Assembly: GCF_001857965.1 (NCBI RefSeq)
Contig: NZ_CP017774.1
Coordinates: 496,001 to 560,000 of the forward strand
Origin: Flavobacterium commune
Lineage (GTDB): Bacteria; Bacteroidota; Bacteroidia; Flavobacteriales; Flavobacteriaceae
Direction: 5' to 3'
Length of the DNA: 64,000 bases
Shown: positions 19,386-28,856 of the stretch, one piece after another
How the letters are laid out: every line of letters starts with the position of its first letter
Numbering within the stretch: position 1 is the stretch's first letter
Notes under the pieces: generated by a model
The model's database searches: none
Told to the model about the DNA's origin: nothing
The model's input: only the letters and a program-made list of their open reading frames with translations
Program-made: the position numbers and the translations under genes

Positions 19386-19416
19386 TTGTAGTATCAATAA
19401 AAGAATAATAAATTTG
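19386..19416 (+). promoter_or_regulatory. lysA promoter with -33 TTG and -7 TAAATTTG
   Basis: TTG at 19386-19388, a 20-base spacer and TAAATTTG at 19409-19416 match the full flavobacterial consensus. The ATG follows 16 bases later. Confidence 0.75.
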
Positions 19417-19432
19417 TGTAAAAATAATAGCA

Positions 19433-20656
19433 ATGCAATCAAAAGACTTACTTCAATTAGCTGAACAATTTGGCAGTCCATTATATGTATATGATGCCGA
19501 AAAAATAAAATCACAATACGAGAGATTAACGAAAGCTTTTTCTAAAGTAGAAAAACTACGTATCAATTATGCTATGAAGGCGTTGTCTAACGTTGCCATC
19601 CTTCAGTTGTTGAGAGAATTGGGATCTTGTTTAGATGCAGTTTCTATTCAGGAAGTACAATTAGGACTTCACGCAGGATATTCTCCTGATCAGATATTCT
19701 TTACTCCAAACGGTGTTTCTCTCGAAGAAATTGAAGAAGTACACGCTTTAGGTGTTCAAATCAATATTGATAATCTATCTATTCTGGAGCAATTTGGTGC
19801 AAAACACCCACATGTTCCGGTTTGTATCCGTATCAATCCTCACGTTATGGCGGGTGGAAACGAAAACATTTCAGTAGGACATATTGATAGTAAATTTGGT
19901 ATTTCAGTTCACCAATTACCGCATTTAGTACGCATTGTTGAAAACACAAATATGAACATTGCAGGTATCCATATGCACACAGGTTCTGATATTTTAGATA
20001 TCGAAGTATTCTTATATGCTGCTGAAATCTTATTTGATGCTGCAAGAAATTTCAAAAATCTTGAATTCTTAGATTTTGGAAGTGGATTTAAAGTTCCTTA
20101 CAAAAAAGACGATATCGAAACAGATATTGAGGAATTAGGTAAAAAATTATCTAAAAGATTCAATGCTTTCTGTGCTGAATATGGAAAAGATTTGACACTT
20201 ATTTTCGAACCTGGGAAATTTTTAGTGAGTGAAGCAGGTTTCTTCTTAGCAAAAGTAAACGTAGTAAAACAAACTACTTCTACTGTTTTTGCTGGAATTG
20301 ATTCTGGATTCAACCATTTAATCCGTCCAATGTTTTACGGTTCATCACACCATATTGAAAACATTTCAAATCCAAAAGGAAAAGAGCGTTTTTACTCAGT
20401 AGTAGGATATATTTGTGAAACGGATACTTTTGCAAGCAACCGTAGAATTCAGGAAATTGCCGAAGGTGATATCCTTTGTTTCAGAAACGCAGGAGCTTAT
20501 TGCTACTCTATGTCTTCTAACTACAATTCAAGATACAAACCAGCTGAAGTATTATGGATTAATGGCGAAGGACATTTAATCAGAGCGCACGAAACATTTG
20601 AAGATTTATTAAAAAATCAAATTCCATTACCTGCTGCTGTAGCACTAGCTAAATAA
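19433..20656 (+). CDS. lysA: Diaminopimelate decarboxylase
   Basis: This PLP enzyme performs the last step of lysine synthesis, decarboxylating meso-diaminopimelate. In the 407-residue protein Lys49 (NYAMKALSN) is the PLP lysine, HMHTGSDI and GSGFKVPY belong to the alanine-racemase-like barrel, FEPGKFLVSEAG binds phosphate, and CETDTFASNR supplies the active-site Cys from the partner subunit. GAYCYSMSSNYNSR lies at the dimer interface. Length is normal. The gene is monocistronic, with a consensus promoter and a terminator. Confidence 0.96.
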   Translation: MQSKDLLQLAEQFGSPLYVYDAEKIKSQYERLTKAFSKVEKLRINYAMKALSNVAILQLLRELGSCLDAVSIQEVQLGLHAGYSPDQIFFTPNGVSLEEIEEVHALGVQINIDNLSILEQFGAKHPHVPVCIRINPHVMAGGNENISVGHIDSKFGISVHQLPHLVRIVENTNMNIAGIHMHTGSDILDIEVFLYAAEILFDAARNFKNLEFLDFGSGFKVPYKKDDIETDIEELGKKLSKRFNAFCAEYGKDLTLIFEPGKFLVSEAGFFLAKVNVVKQTTSTVFAGIDSGFNHLIRPMFYGSSHHIENISNPKGKERFYSVVGYICETDTFASNRRIQEIAEGDILCFRNAGAYCYSMSSNYNSRYKPAEVLWINGEGHLIRAHETFEDLLKNQIPLPAAVALAK

Positions 20657-20663
20657 TAAAACC

Positions 20664-20697
20664 AAAAAAAGGGACTCATTAAAAGTCCCTTTTTTTT
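20664..20697. terminator. Bidirectional terminator between lysA and pafA
   Basis: AAAAAAAGGGACT pairs with AGTCCCTTTTTTT. The A and T tracts allow termination in both directions for these convergent genes. Confidence 0.9.
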
Positions 20698-20702
20698 ACC
20701 AT

Positions 20703-22316
20703 CTATTTATCTAAAACTTCTGTTAGCACATCTGCTTCTGTTCCGTTCGGGAAAGTCACTTTAATTTTTTGGGCAATTGTCGGTGCAATCTGGGTAATTG
20801 CCTTTTTATCAAAAGATTCTCCTTTTTTAATATTCCAGCCGTAAAACAACAATGGCACATGGGTATCATAACTATAAGGAGTTCCATGAGAAGTTCCTTT
20901 TCCTTCATGCTCTATATAACCCGCTTTATCAAGAATAACCAATTCTCCATTTTGCTTTGGATCATAACCTTTGGTAACATATGTTAAAAAATAATCTGAA
21001 GTTGTTCCTGCCAAAATCTCTTCTTCAGTATAAACTCGTTTTATTTGAGGTAAATTCATCAAATAATCTTTGAACGCCAATTTCACTTTATCCAAAGAAA
21101 GTCCTTTTTCCTGAATTTGCTTTTTATCGAAAAACAAATTGAAATTTGAATAATTCAAAACCAAATCGGCACCGAAAGTAGTTTTAGAAAAATCGCGTAA
21201 TTGAGTTGTCAACTTTTTATAATCAACCGCATTTACTGCATATTTATTGTCTTTTAAGAAATTCACATTTTCAGCAGCAGCATGATCGGAAGTCAAAAAC
21301 AATAAATAATTTCCCTTACCTACTTTTTTATCTAAAAAAACAAGAAAATCAGCAATAGTTTGATCCAATCGTAAATAAGTGTCCTGAACTTCTCTGGAAC
21401 GTGGTCCTGTTAAATGTCCAATATAATCAGTTGAAGAAAAACTAACTGCTAAAAAATCAGTATCATTATCTACTCCTAAATTCTCGTTTGTAATAGTTTC
21501 TTTAGCAAAATCAGCTACTATATCATTTCCAAAAGGAGTTGATTTTATTACTTTTGCTCCTTTTGCAGCAAACATTTCTTTTAAGTTATACGGAAAAACC
21601 GGTTTTTCACTCCCGTACAAAAGACCTTCATACGGATTATCATCAGACAAACTCTTCTCATAAACTGATTCCGGTTTCAACAAAGTCCAATCATTATTCA
21701 AATAGGCCTCATAATGCTTTTTAGCGTTAAAATCAACAACCCACTTTGGTAATTCTTTCCCATAAAAAGTACTGGATATAAAATTTCCGGAATCGCTCAG
21801 CCAAAATGCCCAATTGGCAAAATGCCCGGCCGGTAGTATAGCACCACGATCTTTAACACTAATACCAATAACTTTTCCTTTAAAATTAGTAGCCATACGC
21901 AATTCGTCAGTTATTGTAGTGCTTTCCAAATTAAGTGGAGACATTTTCCCTTCATCCGAATCACCTGTTCCCAAAATAGAAACCGTAGCATCTTCAGTAC
22001 AATATCTCGATTTACCAACGGATTTATCAAACCAGGTATTACCAACAATTCCGTGAACCGCCGGCGTTGTCCCTGTATAAACAGAAGCATGACCCGGCCC
22101 TGTATAAGTAGGCATATAATTGTAATGTGTATTATGAAAAACATAACCGTCATTCATCAAACGGCGAAAACCATTCTCTGAAAAATCATCCGAAAAACGA
22201 TAAAGGTATTCTGTCTTCATTTGGTCAACAACAATCCCAACAACCAACTTAGGTCTTTGTTGTGCATTTCCATTAAAAATTGCAAGTGTTGTAAATAATA
22301 AAAATATTCTTTTCAT
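20703..22316 (-). CDS. pafA: Secreted alkaline phosphatase, PafA type
   Basis: 537 residues from the ATG at 22314-22316 (complement), chosen because MKRIFLLFTTLAIFNGNAQ is a signal peptide and a promoter lies just behind it. A longer frame to 22394 was rejected. PafA is a broad-specificity phosphomonoesterase of the Bacteroidetes periplasm. Zinc and nucleophile residues are present: D31 (GIVVDQMK), Thr72 as nucleophile (TYTGPGHAS), N93, the K155/R157 pair in VKDRGA, STDYIGH, TSDHAAAENV and SHGTPYSYDTHVP. Everything needed for catalysis is there. Expression is likely, but no Pho-type box was recognised. Confidence 0.94.
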   Translation of the reverse strand: MKRIFLLFTTLAIFNGNAQQRPKLVVGIVVDQMKTEYLYRFSDDFSENGFRRLMNDGYVFHNTHYNYMPTYTGPGHASVYTGTTPAVHGIVGNTWFDKSVGKSRYCTEDATVSILGTGDSDEGKMSPLNLESTTITDELRMATNFKGKVIGISVKDRGAILPAGHFANWAFWLSDSGNFISSTFYGKELPKWVVDFNAKKHYEAYLNNDWTLLKPESVYEKSLSDDNPYEGLLYGSEKPVFPYNLKEMFAAKGAKVIKSTPFGNDIVADFAKETITNENLGVDNDTDFLAVSFSSTDYIGHLTGPRSREVQDTYLRLDQTIADFLVFLDKKVGKGNYLLFLTSDHAAAENVNFLKDNKYAVNAVDYKKLTTQLRDFSKTTFGADLVLNYSNFNLFFDKKQIQEKGLSLDKVKLAFKDYLMNLPQIKRVYTEEEILAGTTSDYFLTYVTKGYDPKQNGELVILDKAGYIEHEGKGTSHGTPYSYDTHVPLLFYGWNIKKGESFDKKAITQIAPTIAQKIKVTFPNGTEADVLTEVLDK

Positions 22317-22336
22317 GGTATAAATTGAGTATTTAA

Positions 22337-22344
22337 CAAAAATA
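22337..22344 (-). promoter_or_regulatory. -7 promoter element TATTTTTG for pafA
   Basis: Exact TAnnTTTG match on the minus strand, 20 bases before the chosen start at 22316. It excludes the longer frame, which would start upstream of the promoter. Confidence 0.65.
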
Positions 22345-22440
22345 CAAATTAAAGCAAGAGTCTGCATTAGGAAATTGTTATCTATGAAAATCATCGAACT
22401 AAAATTTAAATAAGCCTATCCAAATCAAACTATAAAAAGT

Positions 22441-22448
22441 TATTTTTG
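22441..22448 (+). promoter_or_regulatory. -7 promoter element TATTTTTG for the secreted hydrolase gene
   Basis: Exact TAnnTTTG match 44 bases before the ATG at 22493. Confidence 0.55.
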
Positions 22449-22492
22449 TAATTCCATAATAGAAAAAAAACCGTTTTTCGAAACAAAACACA

Positions 22493-23884
22493 ATGAAATC
22501 CACTTCTGCCGCCTTTTCTACTCTTTCAGCAAAAAATTATTTATTTAGTTTTTTACTCAGTCTTATTGCAACAATAAGTTCATGGGCTACTACCGGAAAA
22601 TGGACCAGTAAAGTTACCGGAGGAAAAATTGAATACCTATCGACTGAATCAAAAAAACCGATTAAAGACTACAACGGAAATTATCTGACAGTAGTTTACT
22701 TAAAAAATTTATCTGTAAAAAAAATTGGTAGAAACAGTATTAAAAAAGATGTGAATTGGTTGTTATCTAAAGGCTATAGAGTGATTGAACTTGATTATTC
22801 CAAAAACAGCAATGCCAAAGCTTTAAAAATAAACGAAGACATAATAGCGATTAACGATTCTATAGCAGCCGGGAATTTTTGCGGTTATAAAAACTGCTCT
22901 CAGTACAAATCTTATGTTTTATTCGAAGGGTATCGTATTGCCAGGGATGTTAGCTATTGTATTGATGACCCTAAAGTTTACAACACGCCTGAACAATACA
23001 CAATTGGCGACTCTTTACACATGGACATTATTTATCCCGCCAATCCAAAAGTCAAAGTACCTACTATTTTATCTTTTTCATACAGCAATAGTCATGCGTT
23101 TTATGACAGTAACAAAGGAATGCTAACAGACGCATACAAAGATCAAAGAGTGAATCTCGCCTATTCATTTGCGGGTTTTAACGATTCTTTTCTCGAAGGT
23201 GCTCCCGCTAACGGCATGGCTTGGGCAATTGCCGATCATCCGAAATATTGTCCTTGGGGAAAAGGTAAACCCATAAACGGTGCTAATGATGCCTACAAAT
23301 CATTTCAAACCAATCCGGATGCGGCTCAAAAAGTAAAATCAGCTATACGAACATTACGCTTTTTTAGCAAACAAATGGGACTTTCAAACAAAATAGGCAT
23401 TTATGGTTTTTCAAGAGGTTCTACAGCGGGCTCGATGGCTATAGGCGATAAAAAAGTAAAAGAACTGGAAAACGCCGGATTTCATATTGATATTTCCGAT
23501 GATGTACAAGCTGCTGCTCTTGGACCCGGAGTTTTTGATTACACAATTATTTACAACACTCCGGATAATGGTGATAAAAATCTGGAACAAAGGTGTCCTT
23601 GGGTTTGGGGAAAATTAGACGATAACCGAAAATTATGGGAATCTATGGGATCTTATTATTTGATTGAAACCAAAGCAACTGCCCCTACACTATTTTTTTA
23701 CAATACTGATGACGATCCTTACTATCAGGAACAAATTACACATCTAAAAGACAAATTAGACTACTTAGGTGTTCCCACATTTTCATTAATCAACTACGGA
23801 AAAGGACATGCTATTCCACAAACTTCCTCTAGTTTAAATACTCTTTATAGTTTCTTTAAAGAGTATCTTAATACTCCTAAATAA
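22493..23884 (+). CDS. Secreted alpha/beta hydrolase
   Basis: 463 residues. The N terminus (LFSFLLSLIATISSWA, about residues 18-33) is a signal peptide or anchor. The catalytic part has the nucleophile elbow GFSRGS (near residue 308), an acid candidate in NTDDDPYY and the histidine in GKGHAIP close to the C terminus, which complete a Ser-Asp-His triad. Several Cys residues (FCGYKNCSQY, CPWG, RCPWVWG) are unusual and could form disulphides in the periplasm. It is probably an esterase of the acetyl- or feruloyl-esterase-like kind acting on carbohydrates, but the substrate is not readable. It is monocistronic, with a promoter 44 bases upstream. Confidence 0.75.
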   Translation: MKSTSAAFSTLSAKNYLFSFLLSLIATISSWATTGKWTSKVTGGKIEYLSTESKKPIKDYNGNYLTVVYLKNLSVKKIGRNSIKKDVNWLLSKGYRVIELDYSKNSNAKALKINEDIIAINDSIAAGNFCGYKNCSQYKSYVLFEGYRIARDVSYCIDDPKVYNTPEQYTIGDSLHMDIIYPANPKVKVPTILSFSYSNSHAFYDSNKGMLTDAYKDQRVNLAYSFAGFNDSFLEGAPANGMAWAIADHPKYCPWGKGKPINGANDAYKSFQTNPDAAQKVKSAIRTLRFFSKQMGLSNKIGIYGFSRGSTAGSMAIGDKKVKELENAGFHIDISDDVQAAALGPGVFDYTIIYNTPDNGDKNLEQRCPWVWGKLDDNRKLWESMGSYYLIETKATAPTLFFYNTDDDPYYQEQITHLKDKLDYLGVPTFSLINYGKGHAIPQTSSSLNTLYSFFKEYLNTPK

Positions 23885-23991
23885 GCCAAATATATAGCAA
23901 AAAAAAAACACAACATGTTGATTATCACTGAAAAACAAGCAAACAAAATTCTTCTTTATGATTTTTTAATTAGATTTAAAAAATATAGCAG

Positions 23992-24024
23992 AACAAATAT
24001 TATACAATTTACCAATATTTTGTT
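23992..24024. promoter_or_regulatory. Imperfect inverted repeat upstream of the TonB receptor
   Basis: AACAAATATT and AATATTTTGTT (one-base offset) face each other across 12 bases, about 30 bases before the -33 element of the TonB-receptor promoter. This position suits a regulator. It does not match a Fur box that I could verify. Confidence 0.3.
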
Positions 24025-24055
24025 ACTATTTGTTTTTATTTATTCTAAATAATCC

Positions 24056-24086
24056 TTGCTGAAACCAAATTCAGATTGTACTTTTG
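24056..24086 (+). promoter_or_regulatory. TonB-receptor promoter with -33 TTG and -7 TACTTTTG
   Basis: TTG at 24056-24058, a 20-base spacer and TACTTTTG at 24079-24086 match the complete consensus. The ATG is 35 bases further. Confidence 0.7.
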
Positions 24087-24121
24087 CGGCATTATTTTAA
24101 ATAAATCCAAATAAGTTCAAA

Positions 24122-26464
24122 ATGAAACGAGTTTTACTACCCTTAACAGCAATACTATTCACTCTGAGTATTCAAGCACAAGAAGTAGCTTCTGTAACTG
24201 ATTATAGTAGTTCAAAAGAAACCATCTCATCTCCTTTCGATACAATCAAAAATAAAAAAGGACAAATTCTTAAGGAAATTGTTGTTACCGGAAACAAACC
24301 ACAAAAACCAGTTTCGGCTTCAAGATCAGGTATTAAACCGATGGATTTACCACAAAGTGTTCAAGTAATAGATAATGAAATCATAAGCCAACAACAAGCT
24401 ATCCGTTTAAGCGAAGTCATTAAAAACGCTAATGGTGTTTATGTTAGTTCCGCACGTGGTGGTGCTCAGGAATCTTTTTTTTCTAGAGGCTATGACATGT
24501 CAGCTAATAATATGCTAAAAAACGGATTCCGTTATAATTCTGGATCAATTCCTGAAGTTTCCTCATTAGAAAGAGTAGAATTTTTAAAAGGAGCATCGGC
24601 TCTGCTATATGGAAATGTAACACCCGGAGGAATTTTAAATTTGGTAACAAAAACTCCTTTATTCACAAAAGGAGGCGAAATTACAATGCAAGCCGGAAGT
24701 TATGATTTTTATAAACCTGCAATTGATTTTTATGGCCCGTTAAATAAATCAATTGCTTATCGTTTTACAGGATCTTACGAGAATTCAAAAAGTTTTAGAA
24801 ATTATATAAAAAACGATCGCATCTATTTCAACCCTTCATTCTTGTTCAACATCTCTGAGAAAACACATATTACAGTACAAGGAGATTATTTAAGTGCCGA
24901 TTGGATTCCTGATTTTGGTACTGGAATTATTGGTAAAGAATTTTTAAATTTCCATCGCAGTGCTAACTTTGGCGCACTTTGGTCAAATGGAAATACAAAA
25001 TCGGCTAGTGCATCTGTATTATTTAACCATGATTTTAATAAAAATTGGAAACTCAGTTTTAATAGTTCATTTCAAAATTATGACAGAAGTCAAACTTCTA
25101 CTTCTCAATTATCCAATCTGGATACTTATGCTATACGTGGTGATTGGAAAAGAGGACTTACTAGAGCTAAAAATCAAGAACGAATCTTTGGAAATCAATT
25201 AAGTTTACAAGGAACTTTCAATACAGGAAGTATTAAACATCAAATTTTCACAGGAGCAGATTGGGAAAATTCCTTAGCAACCGCCTATACCTTTGCTTTT
25301 TATGACAATGCTGGTAACATACAAACAACTGAAGCTAAAACGATCAACCTTTTTACTTATGATCCAAGTCTTGAAAGTACAATTGTGCCATACAATTCAA
25401 GAGCAACTCAAATTTTAAACACAGACTCTCGACGATTTGGTACTTATTTTCAAGATTTAATTTCATTAAATCAATATGTTAAAATCTTAGCTGGAATTCG
25501 TTGGTCTTGGATAGAATCTGAAGTGACTACATATAAAGAAAAAGTTGTAGACAAAATTCAAACAGTAAAACCTGAAGATAATACTCCTACTATTGCACCA
25601 AAACGTTTAGACAACGCTTTTTCTCCAAAAGTTGGATTAGTATTGCAACCAACAAAAAACATTTCATTATTCGCAAGTTACTCTAATTCATTTAACCCAA
25701 ATACTACTGGAACAACAGTTGATTTAAAACCAATTAAGCCTTCTATAATCGACCAATATGAAGCTGGTATTAAAACTGATTTATGGAGAGGCATATTAAG
25801 TACAAACGTTACCGTTTACCAAATTTCAAATAATAATTTAGTACAAAATTCTCCATTTGCAGCTGATGGTGTTACTACTAATACTGATACCAGCTTAAAA
25901 GTTTTAGCCGGAGAAACTAAAAGTAAAGGTATTGAAATCGATATTACCGCAAAACCATTTGAAGGATTTAAAATTAATGCAGGATACAGTTACAATGATA
26001 TGCGATATGTAAATACTCCTATAGCAGTTGGAAACGCTATTAAAGGAGATCGTGTAGCAAGAACACCTGTAAATACCGCCAATTTAAGCTTTTTCTACAC
26101 TATCCCAACAGGAACTTTAAAAGGACTTTCTTTAGGAGCTATAGGAAACTACATTGGTGATAGAATTGGAGGTTGGAACAATCAATACAGATTAGAAGAC
26201 TATATTAATCCAAATACTGGAGAAACTGAAATTGACCCAGAAACTGGAAAAAACAAACAAATTCTAGCAATTTGGGACAGAGAAATCCCTGTTAAAGGAT
26301 ATATCACAGTTGATGCTTCTGTGGGTTACGAATGGAAAAAAATCTCAATCTTATGTAGATTATCTAATATTACTAACGAGTTGAATTACACAGTTCACGA
26401 AAACTATAGTGTAAATCCAATTGCTCCTCGTCAAATAATGGCTAGTTTAAAATACAAATTATAA
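24122..26464 (+). CDS. TonB-dependent siderophore-type outer-membrane receptor
   Basis: 780 residues: signal peptide (MKRVLLPLTAILFTLSIQAQ), a TonB-box-like stretch around LKEIVVTGN, the plug domain (MDLPQSVQVIDNEII to the LLYGNVTPGGILNLVTKTP motif) and a 22-strand barrel with a C-terminal strand ending MASLKYKL. The plug motif is typical of ferric-siderophore receptors. The N-terminal carboxypeptidase-regulatory domain of SusC-type receptors is absent, so it is an iron-type rather than a glycan-type transporter. It likely imports a ferric siderophore using TonB energy. It has a full promoter with an inverted repeat upstream and is followed by a terminator. Confidence 0.92.
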   Translation: MKRVLLPLTAILFTLSIQAQEVASVTDYSSSKETISSPFDTIKNKKGQILKEIVVTGNKPQKPVSASRSGIKPMDLPQSVQVIDNEIISQQQAIRLSEVIKNANGVYVSSARGGAQESFFSRGYDMSANNMLKNGFRYNSGSIPEVSSLERVEFLKGASALLYGNVTPGGILNLVTKTPLFTKGGEITMQAGSYDFYKPAIDFYGPLNKSIAYRFTGSYENSKSFRNYIKNDRIYFNPSFLFNISEKTHITVQGDYLSADWIPDFGTGIIGKEFLNFHRSANFGALWSNGNTKSASASVLFNHDFNKNWKLSFNSSFQNYDRSQTSTSQLSNLDTYAIRGDWKRGLTRAKNQERIFGNQLSLQGTFNTGSIKHQIFTGADWENSLATAYTFAFYDNAGNIQTTEAKTINLFTYDPSLESTIVPYNSRATQILNTDSRRFGTYFQDLISLNQYVKILAGIRWSWIESEVTTYKEKVVDKIQTVKPEDNTPTIAPKRLDNAFSPKVGLVLQPTKNISLFASYSNSFNPNTTGTTVDLKPIKPSIIDQYEAGIKTDLWRGILSTNVTVYQISNNNLVQNSPFAADGVTTNTDTSLKVLAGETKSKGIEIDITAKPFEGFKINAGYSYNDMRYVNTPIAVGNAIKGDRVARTPVNTANLSFFYTIPTGTLKGLSLGAIGNYIGDRIGGWNNQYRLEDYINPNTGETEIDPETGKNKQILAIWDREIPVKGYITVDASVGYEWKKISILCRLSNITNELNYTVHENYSVNPIAPRQIMASLKYKL

Positions 26465-26483
26465 AACCTTTCCGGTTATTTTC

Positions 26484-26516
26484 TAAAAGCTCCTGTTTTT
26501 CAGGAGTTTTTTTTTG
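26484..26516 (+). terminator. Terminator of the TonB-receptor gene
   Basis: CTCCTG pairs with CAGGAG around a T5 loop, followed by nine T residues. Confidence 0.9.
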
Positions 26517-26577
26517 TTTTAAAAACAATCGAAAAAATAATTACTTTTAAGCTATTCTGAAATTAATTCATCCAACC

Positions 26578-27465
26578 ATGAAAAAAATAACCAAAGAAGA
26601 TATTAGTCAGGAAATATTTGACCTATACGATGATTACGCTCACAACAAAATTGAACGCAGACAATTTATTGAGAAACTTTCTGTATTTGCTGTAGGCACA
26701 CTCACCCTGCCATCCCTATTGAGTTTTATTACGCCTGATTATGTCAATTCAATCACTATCCAACCTGATGATCCCAGAATAAGCTCTGATTACATCACTT
26801 ATAATTCTCCAAAAGGTGGAGGAAAAATCAAAGGTTTACTTTCAAAACCCGGCAAAACCCATAAAAAATTATCAGGAGTAATCGTAGTACATGAAAACCG
26901 TGGTTTGAATCCATATATTGAAGATGTAGGACGCCGCACTGCAATTGAAGGCTTTATTAGCTTAGCGCCTGACGCTTTAACTCCATTAGGCGGTTATCCC
27001 GGAAATGATGACGAAGGTAGAGAAATGCAGAAAAAAAGAGACCGTTACGAAATGCTCGAAGATTTTATTGCAGCCTACTATTATTTAAAAACACATCCTG
27101 ATTGCAATGGACATATCGGCGTTGTTGGTTTTTGTTTTGGCGGATGGATTGCTAATTTAATGGCGGTAAAAATCCCAACATTAAACGCTGCTGTCCCTTT
27201 TTATGGTGGACAACCCACAACCGAAGAAGCCGCTCAAATCAAAACTCCTTTGTTATTACAATATGCAGGTTTAGACACTAGAGTAAACGAAGGTTGGCCA
27301 GCCTTTGAAGCCATTTTAAACAAAAACAAAGTTCCGAACGTAGCTTATATTTACCCTAATGTCAATCACGGATTTCATAATAATACCACGCCTCGTTATG
27401 ATGAAAAAGCAGCTACTTTGGCTTGGACAAGAACGATTGACTTTTTCAAAGAAAAATTAAAATAA
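26578..27465 (+). CDS. Dienelactone-hydrolase-like protein with Tat-type signal
   Basis: 295 residues. The N terminus has ERRQFIEKLSVFAVGTLTLP, a twin-arginine-like signal (RR, F, K and a hydrophobic run), so it is probably exported. The domain begins near residue 75. Triad candidates are the Cys in GFCFGGW (the dienelactone hydrolase nucleophile), Asp in AGLDTRV and His in NVNHGFHNN. Many bacterial family members are annotated dienelactone hydrolase without a chlorocatechol pathway, and none is near here, so the true substrate is open. The gene follows the TonB-receptor terminator and appears to be independent. A weak TACTTTTA lies near 26541. Confidence 0.82.
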   Translation: MKKITKEDISQEIFDLYDDYAHNKIERRQFIEKLSVFAVGTLTLPSLLSFITPDYVNSITIQPDDPRISSDYITYNSPKGGGKIKGLLSKPGKTHKKLSGVIVVHENRGLNPYIEDVGRRTAIEGFISLAPDALTPLGGYPGNDDEGREMQKKRDRYEMLEDFIAAYYYLKTHPDCNGHIGVVGFCFGGWIANLMAVKIPTLNAAVPFYGGQPTTEEAAQIKTPLLLQYAGLDTRVNEGWPAFEAILNKNKVPNVAYIYPNVNHGFHNNTTPRYDEKAATLAWTRTIDFFKEKLK

Positions 27466-27516
27466 AACGAAATAACAGAATTGAAATTTTAATTTAACTT
27501 TCAAATCTTTTAATAG

Positions 27517-27524
27517 TACCTTTG
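27517..27524 (+). promoter_or_regulatory. -7 promoter element TACCTTTG for the rRNA methyltransferase gene
   Basis: Exact TAnnTTTG match 17 bases before the ATG at 27542. Confidence 0.65.
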
Positions 27525-27541
27525 CAACTCAAATAATAAAA

Positions 27542-28756
27542 ATGAGATTACACAGAAACTTAGTATATACTACAATCGATTCTCTAAATGCGATATTTAA
27601 CGAAGGAGAATATGCCGATAAAGTAGTAGCAAGAGCATTAAAAAAAGACAAGCGTTGGGGAAGTTCCGACAGGAAATTTGTAGCCGAAACCATATACGAA
27701 ATTGTTCGTTGGAAAAGATTATACTCCGAAATCGCCGAAGTAAAAGAGCCTTTCGACAGAGATAATCTTTGGAGAATGTTTGCTGTTTGGGCAGTTTTAA
27801 GAGGTTATCCAATTCCCGATTGGCGTCAGCTGGAAGGAACTCCTGAACGAAAAATCAAAGGACGTTTTGATGAACTTTCAAAAATCAGACCGCTCAAAGA
27901 ATCTATCCCAGACTGGATGGACGAATTGGGAGTAAAAGAATTGGGAGAAAAAGTTTGGGCTAAAGAAATCACAGCTCAAAACCAACCTGCCAAAGTAATT
28001 CTTAGAACTAATACTTTAAAAACAACTAAAGAAGCATTAAGAGCTATTTTGATGGATTTAGATATCGAAACCGAATATCTAAAAGATCAACCGGATGCTT
28101 TAGTTTTAAAAGAACGCGCTAATGTTTTCATGACCGATGCTTTCAAACAAGGTTTATTTGAAGTTCAGGATGCCAATTCGCAGTTAGTAGCCGCTTTTCT
28201 GGATGTAAAACCAGGAATGAGAGTTGTTGATACTTGCGCAGGTGCGGGTGGAAAGACTTTACATATTGCATCTTTAATGCAAAACAAAGGGCAGTTAATT
28301 GCTATGGATTTATACGAAAGTAAACTAAAGCAATTAAAATTAAGAGCAAAACGAAATAGTGCTTTCAACATTGAATATCGCATTATTGACACCACCAAAG
28401 TTATCAAAAAACTGCATGAAAAAGCCGACCGCGTTCTGATTGACGCTCCATGCAGCGGATTAGGTGTTTTAAAAAGAAATCCGGATGCTAAATGGAAATT
28501 GAAACCGGAGTTTATTGACAATATTCGAAAAGTACAATCGGAAGTTTTAGAAAGCTATTCTAAAATTGTAAAACCAGGTGGAAAACTGGTTTATGCGACC
28601 TGTTCTATTCTTCCTTCTGAAAATCAAGAACAAGTAGAGCGTTTTTTAACTACTGATATTGGAAAACAATTCACTTTCATTAAAGACCACAAAATTCTGG
28701 CCTCTGAATCTGGTTTTGACGGTTTTTATATGGCTTTGTTGGAAAGAAAAGCATAA
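27542..28756 (+). CDS. RsmB/RsmF-family 16S rRNA m5C methyltransferase
   Basis: 404 residues. SAM-binding motif I is DTCAGAGGKTLHIA (near residue 230), motif IV is DAPCSGLGVLKRNPDAKW and motif VI is YATCSILPSENQEQVE. The Cys of motif VI is the nucleophile and that of motif IV promotes release, as in NOL1/NOP2/Sun m5C enzymes. The N-terminal half is helical (an RNA-binding or antitermination-factor-like region), which fits RsmB better than RsmF. It methylates a 16S rRNA cytidine. The exact position cannot be read from the sequence. A promoter is 17 bases upstream and a terminator behind. Confidence 0.9.
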   Translation: MRLHRNLVYTTIDSLNAIFNEGEYADKVVARALKKDKRWGSSDRKFVAETIYEIVRWKRLYSEIAEVKEPFDRDNLWRMFAVWAVLRGYPIPDWRQLEGTPERKIKGRFDELSKIRPLKESIPDWMDELGVKELGEKVWAKEITAQNQPAKVILRTNTLKTTKEALRAILMDLDIETEYLKDQPDALVLKERANVFMTDAFKQGLFEVQDANSQLVAAFLDVKPGMRVVDTCAGAGGKTLHIASLMQNKGQLIAMDLYESKLKQLKLRAKRNSAFNIEYRIIDTTKVIKKLHEKADRVLIDAPCSGLGVLKRNPDAKWKLKPEFIDNIRKVQSEVLESYSKIVKPGGKLVYATCSILPSENQEQVERFLTTDIGKQFTFIKDHKILASESGFDGFYMALLERKA

Positions 28757-28771
28757 TTCAGTCTGCAGAAA

Positions 28772-28790
28772 GCAGAATTTAGATTACAGA
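28772..28790. repeat. Copy of a dispersed degenerate repeat (GCAGAATTTAGATTACAGA)
   Basis: This 19-base word matches, with one mismatch, the complement of 37941-37959 at the trmL end. It lies between the rRNA methyltransferase stop and its terminator. Confidence 0.5.
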
Positions 28791-28795
28791 TATAG

Positions 28796-28827
28796 AAAAG
28801 GGATTTCAATTTGAAATCCCTTTTTTA
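28796..28827. terminator. Terminator between the methyltransferase gene and rho
   Basis: AAAAGGGATTTCA pairs with GAAATCCCTTTTTT. A and T tracts on both sides suit two convergent genes. Confidence 0.9.
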
Positions 28828-28856
28828 TTATACTTTTTAGACTGAAATCTGAAAAA

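Noticed and set aside
22317..22394. Longer PafA protein starting at 22394
   Set aside because: The -7 element at 22337-22344 lies downstream of that start, and the signal peptide begins at 22316.
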